The position numbers and the translations under genes were made by a program. Below are positions 23,441 to 37,170 of a stretch of DNA of 64,000 nucleotides, in pieces (position 1 is the first letter of the stretch; the number at the start of each line of letters is the position of its first letter). A model generated the notes under the pieces. It was given only the letters and a program-made list of their open reading frames with translations. It did not search any database and was not told where the DNA came from. Source of the DNA: Phylloscopus collybita (Eukaryota > Chordata > Aves > Passeriformes > Phylloscopidae). The DNA lies in assembly GCA_027886175.1 (NCBI GenBank), contig JAJNNQ010000009.1:20433501-20497500 (forward strand), written 5' to 3'.

Positions 23441-24232
23441 ATTGCCTATGACACATATTTTAGAGGAGCTGTTGACTCAATTAAAAGCTGAGAGGTCCTG
23501 CAGAAAGACCCTGACAAATCAGAGGGTTGGGCAGTCACCAACCACATGAAGTTTAACAAGGGCATATGCTGGATTCTGCACCTGTAATAAGGCAACCATG
23601 TTATACATACTGACTAGAGAGTGGGAGGCTGGAGAACAGCCCTGCAGCAAGAGACCTGGAGATTCTGGTCAATGGCAAGTTGAACAAGTCAGCAGTGCCC
23701 TGGCAGCCAGGAGGGACAACCCTCTCGTGGGGTGCATCAGGCACAGCATCGCCAGCCAGGCAAGGGAGGGGATTGTGTTGCTCTGCTCCACACTGGGGCA
23801 GCCTCACCTTGAGTCTCAGGTGCAGTTTTGGGTATCAGAGCATAAGAAGATTGCTTGATTTGTTCAACATGGAGAAGGGGACATCTCATTGCAGTCTACA
23901 ACTTCCTCACAAGGGGAAGCAGAGGGGCAGACATTGATCTCTTCTCCCTAGTGACCAGTGACAGGACGCAAAGGAAAAGCATGAATCTTCATCAGGGAAG
24001 ATTTAGGCTGGATATCAGGAAAAGGTTTCTCACACAAAGATTGGTTGGACACTGTAACAGGCACCCAAAGGAAGCATTCACAGCACCAAACCTGCCAAAG
24101 TAAAAGAACCATTTGAACAATGCTCTCAAGCACATGATCTGATTCTCAAGGTTGTCTTGTGCAGGGCCAGGTATTGGACTTGATGATTCTTGCTGGTCCT
24201 TTCCAACCCAGGATACTCTAAGATTCTATGAG
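23441..24232 (+). repeat. CR1 LINE, C-terminal pol and 3' end (right of LTR)
   Basis: The CR1 interrupted at 22683 continues here. Segments such as 'cagtcaccaaccacatgaagtttaacaagggca', 'tgctggattctgcacctg' and 'cactggggcagcctcaccttgag' follow the CR1 frame (NHMKFNKG..., then RPHLE-like). The 3' untranslated part ends in 'tggtcctttccaacccaggatactctaagattctatgag' (24194-24232), the family's terminal repeat. Together with 22140-22683, this CR1 copy spans about 1.3 kb once the LTR is ignored. Confidence 0.92.
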
Positions 24233-24439
24233 TATTTACAGAAAAATAACACCTACATCTAAAAGGTGCAAATCCAGTGGTTTTCAGAAAAGGGTTCTGC
24301 ACTTGTGATGACTTTTACCTACTCATTTTAGGCAACATCTGTTTAGCACTATTCAGAAGCATCCACAGATGTTATCTTGTCAAAGCAGCTATTGCATCCT
24401 TTACTTAAACAACAGCTGTAATAAATCTGTTTATATATC

Positions 24440-25005
24440 CACAGAGAGTTCCCAGAGGGATCTCTGAGGAGCATTTACTCCAGTCTTTGATTCACATCAG
24501 TTCTGGTTTGATCAGTTTCTTTAGATATTTACCTATTTAAGTTTTAGATATCTCCAAGGAGGAAGGTTCTGTGTGGAGCCTCTCTGTGAAACACACACCT
24601 CTCTTGGAAACATGTTCCTACATTTGATCACTCTCATGGTAAAACATATATTTGATATTTAATCAGATTTTCTGTTGCTGTACCTTGTGTCTTCATATTT
24701 CTATATAGAGTGCACAAGAAGGGTCTAGCTTCACCTTTATAGCTTTCCATTAGGTAGCCGATAACAGCAGTAAGATCCCTGTTTAGCTTTCTTATGACTG
24801 AACAAACCCATCTCTCCTGCACATTATACACTCCATTCATTTTACAGCCATCTGTTAGATTTGCTCCACTACATTAACATCTTCCTCACACTAGGAATCC
24901 AAAACTGTACTTTAGATGCAGCTTCACAGGGGGCTGAACCACTTTTTACCCTGCTAGTTACCCCACACTCACTTGACACTCTGGCTATGTACATTTGCCC
25001 AAGTG
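24440..25005 (-). repeat. Old CR1 LINE fragment, minus strand
   Basis: The best-kept part is 'aggaatccaaaactgtactttagatgcagcttcacaggggg' (about 24890-24932), which follows the antisense CR1 block 'ggcccaaaactgaacacagtattcgaggtgcggcctcacca'. Upstream, 'ggtagccgataacagcagtaagatccctg' fits the preceding CR1 block. Divergence is high, so the outer borders are uncertain. It is older than the CR1 copies next to it. Confidence 0.65.
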
Positions 25006-25009
25006 GCAC

Positions 25010-28000
25010 TGGACTGGGTCTACCTGCTTCATACATTCTTAAACACAATCCCCTCTCTACACTTTAGACAGAAGCCCAACAGAATGAAAAGCTAGAGCTG
25101 TAACCTTAAATTCCATTGTCTGAGGACAGAAGAACTATTTGATTTGCTTTGTTTATTGTTGGTGGAGTAGATGTTTTGTCTCTTTTAATTCTGTAATTGC
25201 TCTAGAGCAATTGGGCTGTTTAGACTCATGCCATAATCTGGACTACCTTCCAGTTCTAAATATCTAAACTACCAACTCTTCTTTTCTTAGTTTACTTCTA
25301 TTACACAGTATTTTCTACTATTGGCAAAGGGCTGCAGAATATGCAGAATACCCACAATGGCAAACACCCCTTAAATCATAAGTCACATGGATTGCCAAAT
25401 GATGAAATTCTGAATGAGTTTGCTGTTCTTGGCAAAATTCTATCTGAAGAGTAATTAATGCTACTATTTTGGTAATAAAAAACTGTGGAAAAATAATAAT
25501 TTATCATAAAAGACATTGTTTAGAAGATGGAATCAGAAGACTTGATTTTGCGGAAAATCCACATTGTAGAAGACATGGAGGAGAATGGGCACATTCACTT
25601 CCATTTACAGTCCAGTATGAGATGGAGCAAACTGAGATGCAAGCATAAAGTATGCATCACACAAATAACCTAACCTTTATCTTTGCTTAAATTGAAGCTG
25701 AAGGTTTCTCTGAATGGATTGGTGGTGGTTTAATTTTAAAATTTTGATCTGTTCATCACAGACTTTCTTTCACAGACTCTCCTGAAATCTCTCAGACTCC
25801 ATAGAAGAGAATCATGTGCAAGAGGTTCAAGACAGACCTTCTGGAAAGAGTCCTGCAGGTGGATTATAAATTCTTTGCCTCTTGCCTCAGTATATCCACC
25901 TCACTCAACTTATTTTTTTTAAGTCTCAGTAAAACACTATATGACTGAACCAGACAAACAGCTATCACCAGAAATAGAAAAATGGCATTTCTGAAATACA
26001 GATTGGATAGTAGTTGTTGAACTCAAAAGATCTCAAGCACTGTTTCACACTTCTGGACTACCCTGCTTCAATAAACATTTTGGTAAAAGAAAGCAGCAGT
26101 ACAATGTGTCAGTAACTAGAACAGGATACACTGGAATATATAAATAACTCTCACGTAGTAGCCACTTACATTATTTTAAAGTAGAAAGAAGCTAGGTCCT
26201 CAGGTAGCTTTTATGCTACAGAAATAAGCATAAAAGCATGGGAAAAGCCATTTTGTCCCATGTCCAACACAGCCCATGGTGAAGTACCAGAAAAAAACCA
26301 CAGCACTACACCTGCAAGGGGCAGGAAAAAGTGCTGGAAGCATGATCTTGAACTTTATCCCTGTTCAATTGTCCCCCTCAATCAATTACTGCCATAACGA
26401 AATCTAATTCCTGAACTGGTCTTACATCCAACAGACACAGAGTTGCTGTTACGGACCAGCCCTGACATCCTGCAGTTTGAGTGACCGCAGGTTTGTCACT
26501 CCACTGCACACCAGCACCTCACACCTGCACAGCTGGGCTTTCCACCACCTCTGGCTCCAGCAGATATCTGCATCATGTAATTGATGTGCTGAAGACCACT
26601 TTAAAAGATGGATGACAACAGCAAATCCCCTTCATTCTGTCCAAAATTTCCTGCTGTTGGACTGGGGCTTTCCCTGCCCTCAAGTGAGACAGTTCAGTCC
26701 CATGCCTGCATGGCCCAGTGCTCCAGTGAGCATCTGTAGGGCTGTTCATGAGAGGTTGATGCTTTTCTCCAGCCAGGGCAGATACTCTTTCCTTGCATCT
26801 TGTGTAACTTTAAATGGAGATCAACTACAGGTAGGAGGAAAGACGGAGCCCTGCCTCCTCTCATTGGCTCCAGGTCTGTCTCCATAACATGTGCCCTGTG
26901 CTGCCTGGTGTAAAATCCAGCTCTGGCCTTTAGAAAGATGGCCAGGAATGAAGGAGTAGAAATTCTGGCCAAGGAACTGCTACAGCCACTACTGTATTGT
27001 ATGTACTGTACTGCATGTAAAAAGGCACTTTCCTCACTCAAAAAAGATATCCACTCTGTTTTGGAAGAAAAAGTGATGCAGAGAGAGGATATTTCTGCCT
27101 TTAAAAGAGTTTCTGTATCCACTTTTTAGTCTTGGTAGAGCCCTGGTAACACCAGAGCAGTGACTGTGTAGAAGCTAACTGGGTGCTGACTGTACAGATC
27201 TGTCTCAGCTTGGTGGGAATTTTGGACTCCTTTCCCTGTGTTGTATCACCTCTTACTGAAATTGCATCAGACTTATTGCCGCACGCTTCTACTTTGCCAC
27301 CCCAGACACAACAACCAGCCTCTCTGTCTCTCTATTCCACGTGTTTAATACAAACCTTCTATAGTGGGATAAGTGTTTGTTTACCTAGAGACAGTATAGT
27401 CATTAATGTTTCAGCAAAATTCTGGAAAGAAGTCCTCAGTTTTTCCTTTTTTTGCTTGTTTTTTGTGCTTGGGGATTTTTTAGATTCCTGACTGATTCTT
27501 CTATATTGTCTATTAATGTATCAACAGCTATTTAGAAATCTCTGTGACTAAATCATGCTATCAAAAATTTCAGACAGTGTCTTAAGATAAAAACACTAAT
27601 AGATATGGATTTATCTTTTCCAGCATTGCTGTGTGAGATTTGTTTCATTTCTGGCATATGACAAAGAGCCCCGAAACATTAATAGAATCATAAGAATTAA
27701 GCAACATGGACTCAGAAGCTTTTGTTATAGGACAGAAATGAAAGTAAACTTACTTCAGCTATTCAGAAAAATTAGTACAAGAATATCACTTCTTTTTCTT
27801 GCTGTTTTGACCCATCTGCAAGACAAAATCCTTGTTCATTTAATTACTTTGTTTGGAGAGAAACTATGCAGGAAGAATAATAAATTGGAAGCTAGCAATA
27901 TCTGCTAGTCAGCATGCAATGTTATCAGACAAAGTGTGAACACTCTGTAAGTCAGATGATGGGCAATTTTTGTGCTGTCAATAGAATAAATATTTTTCTT

Positions 28001-31000
28001 ATGTGTATTTGTGACTATATCTTTCTGAAACTCATGGGTTTACAATAGCAAGTGTGTCTATTTTGGCAGTCACTTTACTTTTATTAAATCTTGTTACTAG
28101 AGATTGCTATTTTTGGTTGCTATTATTGTCAAAAAGTGCATTACTATTTTCTCTGAAGTTCTTATGAATCATTACACTTATAGATAGCACAGTCATAGTC
28201 TTCTTAGCTCTGAAAATCTCTAAATATTCTGTACATCTTTCTCAAATTGCTGAAGTGTTCACTTATATTTATTAAAAAAATGCTACCAAGAAAAATGTTT
28301 TGCTACACAGTAATTGGTAGGTGTGTCAGCTATCAGGTGTGACCTTTCAGAGCCTGCTTCATTTAACCCAGTACATCTGTCCTGGCTGTGGGATTCAAAA
28401 CAGTAGCAATATCTGCTACAGATCCAAAGAGCAAATATTTGCTTTCAGTTTACAACATTCAGGAGAGAAGTAAAGGTAAATATGCTACAGGTATGGCAAT
28501 CTGACTGAAATCATCCAACTGGGATATGTTTTTCTAAAAACTCAGAAAACAAAACAAAAATTGGTAGTGATCCATCAGAATACCAAATGAGGCCCAGTTT
28601 TTGAAAACAGAGAAATCTATTTAGGTGTAAATATCTATTTGCAGTGACCTTATTCCTACAAATTAATTTAGACTCAGTATAAATGTTGCTTTTACTCCAA
28701 ATGTGAGAGTTTTTAAGGTTTTAAGGACAGAATTCCTCCAACTGACAGATATTGTTTCTTGGTTTATCTCAGAAACACTCACCTTGAAAATTCTGTAGAA
28801 CTTCAATTAATAAATAAAAATCAAGTTAGAAGTATTTATGTTTCCCTCCACAATTTCTACACCAACACAAATCATGACATTGAATAACCTTATCCACTTC
28901 AAGGAAGAAAACATTGTTGGGTTAAGTTTAAGGGAAAAAAAAACTCTTAAAAGCATACTAAAGTTTTGTTTCGTAAGATTAAGTTCCAGATGGTAGAAGA
29001 AAAATAACTTTAGCAGTAGGAAAAATACTCTGAGTAGTTATCTCTTGCTAGCCAGAATTCGGCATCACCTGGAATATCTGAAAATGCTTTGTATTTGCAA
29101 GAATATGCACACCAAATAAATTAGAGCCCTCCCTGCTCTCTGTAATCCTTCCTCACCAGATACACACAAAATTTGAGGCATAATATCCATTTCCTAATTA
29201 TTCTGTAACTCTGTTTCTATTTAGAGCACTCTGTGAGGCTCTGCTCTTTCTATGAGAAGAATATTCAAGCCATATCATCACATTTACTGAGAGGGACTGC
29301 TGCCAAGATCCAGGCATGTAAACCTCTTCCCTATACAGTCAAGAACATTTTTAGGACTCACATTTTACCCTGCCTGAGGCTATCCAAAAAAGACATGAAG
29401 AAACACAACAGTAGCCTAAAATAAGAAATTGAGTAAAGGTGACGACGGCTGAAATAGTTGTTGCAGCTCAAAAAGTCTATGGATAATATTCTACATCTTA
29501 GAGCTTTAGACTGAAAAAAAAAATTTGGACAGCTAAACATTTTCTGAGAAGATGATGATTCAGTCTTAGACGTACCTCCCACAAAGCAGTCCAGGCACAG
29601 AGGGATGATTCATTTGGCAGATAAGGACACACCCTACACCTGAGAGAAGGAAAGGGACTCAGGTGAATAGACTAGGTATATTTTTGTGTGGGATGTAACA
29701 CCTCTGAGTGAATAAATACTGGGATTCTGTAAGGCGGTTTTAATATGCTTTTTTGAATTAGCCACTTATCCCAGAAGCCTAGAGAAAATATCCTGCCTTG
29801 TATCTAATTCAGTTTCCAGGGCCCAGTATAGGAGCAAGTCAGGGATCCCCAAACAGTCAAGTGCAGGAACACACAGGATTTAGGCATAATCCTGCAGTTT
29901 GTAGGTAGGGTGGAATTTCCGTGGGATTTTTGCAGTCAAAGTAAAGGTCATCATTCTGCACTACATAATGAGGAATCTTGAAGGTATGGCACAGAGAAGG
30001 CAGGGGCTGATGTAGGTAATGTCAGTACCAGAACAAGCAGTAGAAACAGAAAAATCAGCAAGAGAATTTGCAATAGATGTATTTTCCAGGAACACAAGTT
30101 ACTATGTGTGAGGAAGAAACTCAAAGAGAAAAAAATACAGATATTAGCAAACAAGGGGTGGGGGTTAGGGGAAGAGAGTGATGGAGGGAAAAAAAAAAAA
30201 AGGCACGAAAACAGAAAGCCTAAGGAACTGAAGAAGCAAACTAAAATAATACATAACTACATTTTTACACACATAGAGTGTATGCATTAAATGATAAGCA
30301 AAAATCCTACTGGAAATGAAAGTTTGCACATAACTCAGGATAACTCATGAAAGATTTTCAAATGAATTTCCAAGATGGAGACAGCCTGACAAATCCCTGG
30401 AGGGTTTTTAAGGTGACCTAGGAGGGCAGAGCTGAATCTCTTCCACATGTTAATATTCATTGTTGTAGGAAAAATTAAAAAAGAAATGCAGAAGTTGAGA
30501 GTGACATAAGAAAAACAAGAACAAATGAGAAGGAAGCAAAAAAAAAAACCAGGAAATAGATTTCAAACAGAGAAATAGACTAAAATAGGAAAAGAAATAT
30601 AAGGCCAAATACAGTAATGTGCTCATCTAATATAATTTGTTAGTAATAATGTGAAAAAAGAAGAGGAAATATTCTTAAGTGAACGTAGTGTATGTATATA
30701 CTCATATATATATGTTATCTATACAATCCCTTCAAAAAAGAACTATTGCTTATTTGGTATATTTGAAAAATAAAATCATAAAAGTAGAAACATTTGTAAG
30801 TATAGGTCATATTTAGGCATTACTTAGGATACTTGAGCAAGACCTTCAGACAGACTTATGTTTAATACATAACAGAGAAACCATAGAATTCCAAGCAGTC
30901 TGATCAAAAGTCATTTAGTTAACAGAAAACAAAGTAAGAGCTACTTTGATTTGAGGTTGCTAGTGCTTCCTGCAACATGCAGAAAGATGAGACTTCAACA

Positions 31001-33360
31001 AAATTATAATAATTCACAAGAATGGTCGTGGATTCAGCTGTATCACTTAAAGATCTTCTGTTTCCAGATGCTATAATTTCCCCAGATACCAAGCTTAGAT
31101 TATCTTTCTTATATAAAATTTTCCTTCACTTTCTCTCATGTTTCAAGTTGTAATACAGAAAGACATTTTCAACTGTCTCTATGAGACACCCAAGAGCCCT
31201 TTGATTCCTTTGTTTATTAATATCACTTTTTAATCTCATGAACCACACAGAAAAGCTAACATGCAGGCTACAGAAATATTTTACTTCTAAATGCTTTTAA
31301 GACTTACTAGAATTCATATTTTTTCAGAGCTGTATATACATTTTGGTGGAGTCAAAATTTAACAACTCTTTCTAAAGAAATGTCCAACTGAAAATAGCTT
31401 TTCTCCTTTAATTTTGAAGCTATTTTATTTTATTTTATTTTCCTCATTTTCAGCACTCCTAATGGTCAAAATCAAGTTGGACTGAGCATGTGTCTGGTAG
31501 TCTTCTGTCTTTGGAGACTGTTTTCTGACAGATCTGGGAAACTTTTGACCTTTTAGCTTTAGAATGCTTCGTGATGAATGATTCAAACATTCTTTTCTGA
31601 CTTTTCTTATACAAATACATCAAAGTTCCTATTTGATGGTGAGAGTTTTATCTACAATGGGAATTTTTTTTTCCCTATTTATTGCTATTTCAACTTCACC
31701 ACACAGTTCTTTATAAGGGAAAAAAGAAAAGATCAGCTATGACCCAGTTGCCAGTAACTACCTACCCACAGTACACCTGTACAAAAGCTCTAGCTGTTTC
31801 TGACAAAAAGTGTCTAAAAATTTTTACTAAAAGGAATATGAAAAAAAAATAGAACACTTCAGGAAGCTGATCCTGTTCTGCTTTACACCACAGGCAGAAC
31901 TACCATAATATATCATGCTGGAAGATGAGCACATACAAGTGCCTCATACCCGTAACTCAAGCTAAACTGAGTCTCTTTTACCAATTTGTAAACATATTTA
32001 GGTTTTTCTTAGTCCAGATACCAGCTTCTTGACAAGGTAGCAAGGCTACTGCAATTATTCTTCTGTGGCATTCTCTGTAGGATCAGAGTCAGATTGGGAT
32101 AAACCATTGGGCTTCTTAGAGTACAATTAGGACTTGTTGTGGGCTGGACTTTGCACAATTTTGTTCAAAGAGGCAATAGACTCAAGGCAACGCAAAAAGA
32201 CAGAAGAAAGGAAGACTGTCCTGAATTTACTGTCCTTATTTTTGCACACTATCTCAAAGGAAATCATATATTACCCAAAATATTGGGAGTTTTTTCCTCT
32301 TTAATCCATAGCTGTGTTGCCTTGAAGTTGAGAAAATAATGACTTTTCAGATTTTTCATTTACACGCAGTCTTCTCTCATAATGCTTCATCTTGCAGTTC
32401 ATCAAGGATCCTCCATTTGCAGAAACATCCTGTGGCCTGTGCATCAGCTGTACTGAAACAGAGACCTTGCTCAAGTCCTTACTTCATGGGCTACTGGGAA
32501 TTAGCTTGATTCTTTACCAAAACTTGGACAAACAAGAACTGTCCTGAATCATCTTTCATTAATGAAAGCCCCTAGCGACTATTAAAGTGGTAGAGAGGCA
32601 GTGGACTACAAAATCATCAGGAATGTAGGAGAAAATACTGAGATTCCCCTACAGGTTGTCTCACCTTTTGTTGCTTTAGTGCAGCACCTGGAAGGAAGAT
32701 GGGATAAAGAGGGTGCTGGTGTACAGCAAGTCTTTAGAATCTTTTACCTTCTGTAATGTTTTATCGAGGTTTTTAATTAACATCTACACATAGTCCAGGA
32801 CAGGAAAAAAATTAGGTTTTGAAACTAAATAACTGACATGAAGAAACTGGCAGCTATGGCCCAAAATGATTCTCATTGTATTAATTGTTAAATTGTATTA
32901 TCTTCATGAGGTTTATAAGTCAGAATATTTAATACATTTTTACTTTTCTGACAGTTGCAGCAAAACAAGCTCTGGCTGGATGGTGAAAGACATTTATAAA
33001 GCAGGAGCAGAACATGTTGCACATTGTACCCCCACAGAAAAAAATTGTGTTGGAGGATGGCTCAGGGGAGCCAAGCAGTTCAACTTCCTACTCAAAGTAG
33101 AGCTAACTTCAAGGCAAAATCAGGGCTTGTCTACAGATCCTTTGTACCTACATACAGTTGGTAGATACTTTCTCATTTAGGCCTGAAACTCTCTTGTCTG
33201 AGAAACCTATTTCACTGCTTAAATTATTCTCATTTTAAAATTTAGTCTCATTAAATGATGGAGCAGTGTTTTCTCCGCTAATTACTTCTATTTTTAAAAT
33301 ACTAGAGAAAGAGGAAAGATAACAGAGCAACTAACGATAAGAAAAAATAAATTGACGTAC
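25010..33360. other. Unique AT-rich non-coding DNA, 8.3 kb
   Basis: No gene or interspersed repeat recognised. The patch at about 26.4-27.1 kb is more GC-rich and carries a 142-codon minus-strand open frame (26694-27122) with no recognisable domain. Purine-rich tracts lie at about 30.10-30.24 kb and 30.46-30.60 kb. A TTTTA microsatellite is at 31421-31441. Confidence 0.5.
31421..31441. repeat. (TTTTA)n microsatellite
   Basis: Four units of TATTT/TTTTA. Confidence 0.95.
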
Positions 33361-33361
33361 A

Positions 33362-33845
33362 GACTTGTAGAATCATTTAAGTTAGAAAAAATCTTTAAGA
33401 TTACCAAGTCCAACCATAAATCTAGCACTGCCAAGTCCACCACTAAGTAGTACACTTAAGTTCCACAGACCAAGCACCACATCTACACATCTTTTAAATA
33501 CTTCCAAGATTGGTGACTCAACCACTTCTCTGGGCAGTTTGTTCCAGTGCTTGCCAACCCTTTCAGTGAAGAAATTTCCTTAATGTGCAATTTAAAACTC
33601 CCCAGGTGCAAATTCAAGCCCATTCCTATTGCTAATTACCTGGGAGAAGATACCAACTCCCACCCTGCTACAATCTCCCTTTAGGCCGTTGTAAAGAGCA
33701 AGGTCTCTCCTGAGCCTCCTTTTCTCCAGGCTAAGCAACCCCAACTCCCCCAGCTGCTCCTCACAGGATTTGTGCTCCATATCCTTCACCAGATTTGTTC
33801 TCTTCCCTGGACACGCTCCAGCACCTCAATGTCTTTCATGTAATG
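33362..33845 (-). repeat. CR1 LINE 3' end, minus strand
   Basis: The clearest CR1 in the window. On the plus strand it runs as antisense CR1 from the 3' terminus: 'agaatcatttaagttagaaaaaatctttaagattaccaagtccaacc', 'caccacatctacacatcttttaaatac', 'ctctgggcagtttgttccagtgcttg', 'gagcctccttttctccaggctaagcaaccccaactcccccagctgctcctcaca', ending near 'ctggacacgctccagcacctcaatgtctttcatgtaatgagaggc'. The CR1 3' end is at 33362 and the copy is truncated at its 5' side near 33845. Confidence 0.96.
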
Positions 33846-36800
33846 AGAGGCACAAAGCCAACACTTTTAATGATCAAAATACTACATATCTTGGGACCAG
33901 TGTGCAAGGACAAAGCTGGTGCACCAACATACTCTTATGTTTGCCTGATATGTATACACCATACAAATGCCAGTAGAAGTAGGTGTCAGCCACTTCTTAG
34001 TGAGAAATCACCAGAGGAGTAACTTGAAATTGACTCAGGAAAAATGTTTAAGAATTTTAGAGATATTCTCAGCAGGAACCTTCATTATGGATGATTGGCT
34101 TTTTCTCAGCTTTTTGATGGTGCTGAGGAAAGCCTTTCTTATTCACATTCTTTCATCTTACAGATAGAAGATTCAATAAAGAGCAGTGAAAGGAAACCTG
34201 CTTTCTCTATTCAGTGTCTTTGTTCCACTTCAGACATGAGAAAGACAGATAGGTCCAGTGTCTTGTGCTACATTCCCCTTTTCTTTCTATTTTCTTCAAA
34301 CTATTCTTTAACACCTTACAGCCTTTTGTCTGTCTCATTGTTGTTTTATTAAGAAAAATACCTGCAGGAGCCGATCTTTAGCAATCATGAATGATCTGGG
34401 AAAGAGAGTGAGCAATGTTTTAAAAACCTTTGCAGATTATAAAATATATTTTAAAATTAGGACTCCACTGTAAAGCATCTGGCAATCCCGAGTACCCACA
34501 TCAGAAATTGCATACAGAAAATTTCACATCAAGGGGGAGAAATACCTCTAACTAAAAAGAGGAAACTAACTGAAAAAGAAAACAGGCCCAGGACCTGAAA
34601 GGTCTCTACCTCTTATGATCTTTGGAAACTCCACTGAAGCTTCAGCTGTATAAAGGTTATTGGCACTTCTTCCATTGGTAATATTGAAAAGGAGTTAAAC
34701 TTCTGAGTTGTAGCTTCAAGTGACATTTTATGCCTTTGATGTATTTAGTCTATTTAAAATTTATTAGATGACACATGACACAAAATGTGCCTCAAATTTG
34801 ATTTGCCTTGTTTTCTGTCATTTAGAAGTTGAAATAATTAAAAGTTGAAACAATTAAATACTTGCAGCTCCCTTTCTGTAAAATGTGTAATTAAATTACT
34901 GCCCTTATTACCTCTGCATTTATTGGTTGCTACATTTCTACAGCATAGTCCTTCAGGAAACTCTTTTTTTTTTTTTTTTTTTTTTACTTTTCTGCTGTAT
35001 TAAGTCTGTTGTGACATCTTTTTATCAGTATATTTCTTACAGTGCAATACTTATGTTTCACTTGACATATGAAAGTCAGGAAAATAATCAAGCATGCAAT
35101 AAATATGTTGCATCTTTTTAAGATCCTGATTTTTAGCTGGTTTAAATTAATAGGTTTCTCTAGCAGTTGATTTAAGCATAATTTTTCAAATTAATTACTA
35201 TATTTCATAAACATTTCCTTGAACACCAAAAATACTTTACAGTCCTACAATAAAGGCTAAAATCCTAGGCTCCTAACAGGATTAGATGTGTCAAGTCTCA
35301 TCAGACTCCTGCAGAAGTGCTCAGAGCACAATTCCGACAAGCAGAGCAGGATATTTCTTACAGATGATGGTCCATGCTGCACTTTTCAGTCAGTTTTCTG
35401 GCTTCCTTGCAAGTACATGTTTTTTTTTTTCACTAAATCTCTGGTTAAACCTCTGTGAAGGTCACCTTTAAAATTAGGATATTGGAAAACTGGAGGAGGA
35501 TCTTCCACATAGGACTGCAGAATCTGTATTATTTTTTTAAGTAAATGGGTTCTGTCCGACTATAATTTTTTTCTATATTTCTTTAATGAAAGCTTACAAG
35601 TTAGAATATACAATTTAGAATCTATGTTCCTACGTGTCAAAGAAAATTAAGCTGTGATCCAATGACTAAAATCCTGAAAATAAAAATAGTAGTCAGATGA
35701 AAGGAGTTTAAACTCTAACAATTACATCAAGTTACGAAGCTGCAGGTATATCTAATTTCTAATAAAGTTGTGAGAACAGATGGGGAAACAGATTCCCACA
35801 TTATTTATAAATGTTAGAGTTCACTCTGATTTACAGAAGCAATTCTCTCATGAGAACTAGTAATTTTTGAGGAAATGCTATTAAATAATTATTCAAAGAT
35901 ATTTCAGGAAAATATCATATACAGAAGTAACTTCAGTTGTTGGGGGTTTTGTTTAGTTTGTTTTTTTTTAATGAAGCTAGAATATTTTTAAGGAAGCATG
36001 ATCTAACAGTTCTAAATGCCATGTAAAATAAATCAATATTGCTCTTGTACTAATTTCCACAAAAGAAAGTGAGATACAGTAACTTATTAATATATATGAA
36101 AAAAAGGAACAGGATGATAATTACTCATTAAGTACTCCCATACTAGGCAAGTCCAGGGTTTTATCACAATCAGCAAGGAAGATGGATCTATATGCTTGAT
36201 TTTTCATCGGACTACTTGTAGGTCTTCCACTGGTGTGCAAATATAAGTGCCAAATAAAACTAATGCACTCTACAATTCTGTGAGCAAGAAAAGTTCTTTA
36301 AACTACAAATAGTACTTTCTAGAATTGTGGCTTCAAGGAGTCAGTGTGTGCAGCTAAAAATATTCTACATTGAAAGCCGGGTCAAGGAAAAGGCTGATTA
36401 ATAACACAAGCTTCCAGAACTCTTCAGCATGCAACTTACACAAGACACTATTACTTTCTCTCTATTTATCTGAGTACAAAGCCAGATTGTAAATCCTAGG
36501 TACAAGATGGTATTACACTTCACACAAGAGGTAGTGAATGCTTCTGCCAATATATAATCAGTGTAGCTAGGCTAAAAATAAGCAAACATAATAACAGAAT
36601 AAGGTTACATCCAGGCAAAAAAGTCTACAAGATTTCATTCCTATGATTCAAACGTCAATCAAGTGAGTTTATTACCTTTTATTTACACACACTGTTTATT
36701 TCATTGATTTTTTTTTTTTTTTAATTCACCACTGACTGGTACTAGAGTACCAATGTAAACAAAGCAAAGAAAAAGCTTTTTACAGGGGCAGCAGGAAGTA

Positions 36801-37085
36801 AGCAGATCATCCACCACACAGAGCATCTTTCTCAATTTCAATGGCATGCCATAGCGCAACACTACACGCTTGAAGGAGGTCAAAGAATGATGAAGTTGGC
36901 ACAAATAGCTATGAATTTCCTATGGCTTGCCTATTAAAACAGGCACTAAAACTGTAATTGTGACAGGTCTGTTATTTAAGTCTTTGAGGTTCCTTGGTAC
37001 ATAATTTTAAATTAAATAAACAGAAAAGAACAGTATTAGATGACCAATTGCATTTGCAACTATTACATTGGCACCCTTAAAAAGC
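33846..37085. other. Unique AT-rich non-coding DNA
   Basis: No gene or interspersed repeat recognised. A 22-nt T run lies at 34964-34985 and a T run near 36706-36722. Neither is joined to a recognisable retroposed body. Confidence 0.5.
34964..34985. repeat. T22 homopolymer
   Basis: Twenty-two consecutive T. If a retroposon tail, the element would be on the minus strand to its right; none was recognised. Confidence 0.95.
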
Positions 37086-37094
37086 TAAGTGAGC

Positions 37095-37170
37095 TCTTTG
37101 GGTATGATCACTTTACAAGGTTGGACACAATGATCTTGAAGATCTTTTCCAGCCTTAATGATTCTATGAA
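37095..37170 (+). repeat. CR1 LINE 3' tail
   Basis: 'caaggttggacacaatgatcttgaagatcttttccagccttaatgattctatgaag' is a short CR1 3' end in plus orientation, with the CR1 subfamily ending 'cct-aatgattctatg'. Strong 5' truncation. Confidence 0.88.

Noticed and set aside
26694..27122. 142-codon minus-strand open frame
   Set aside because: It has no recognisable domain, no supporting splice or promoter context, and overlapping open frames on the other strand. A locally higher GC content explains fewer stops.
27666..27700. 'atagaatcataagaatt' as a minus-strand CR1 end
   Set aside because: The word resembles the CR1 terminal repeat but is not followed by any CR1 3' sequence.
30108..30290. Lysine-rich 60-codon open frame
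   Set aside because: It reflects a purine-rich low-complexity tract, not a gene.
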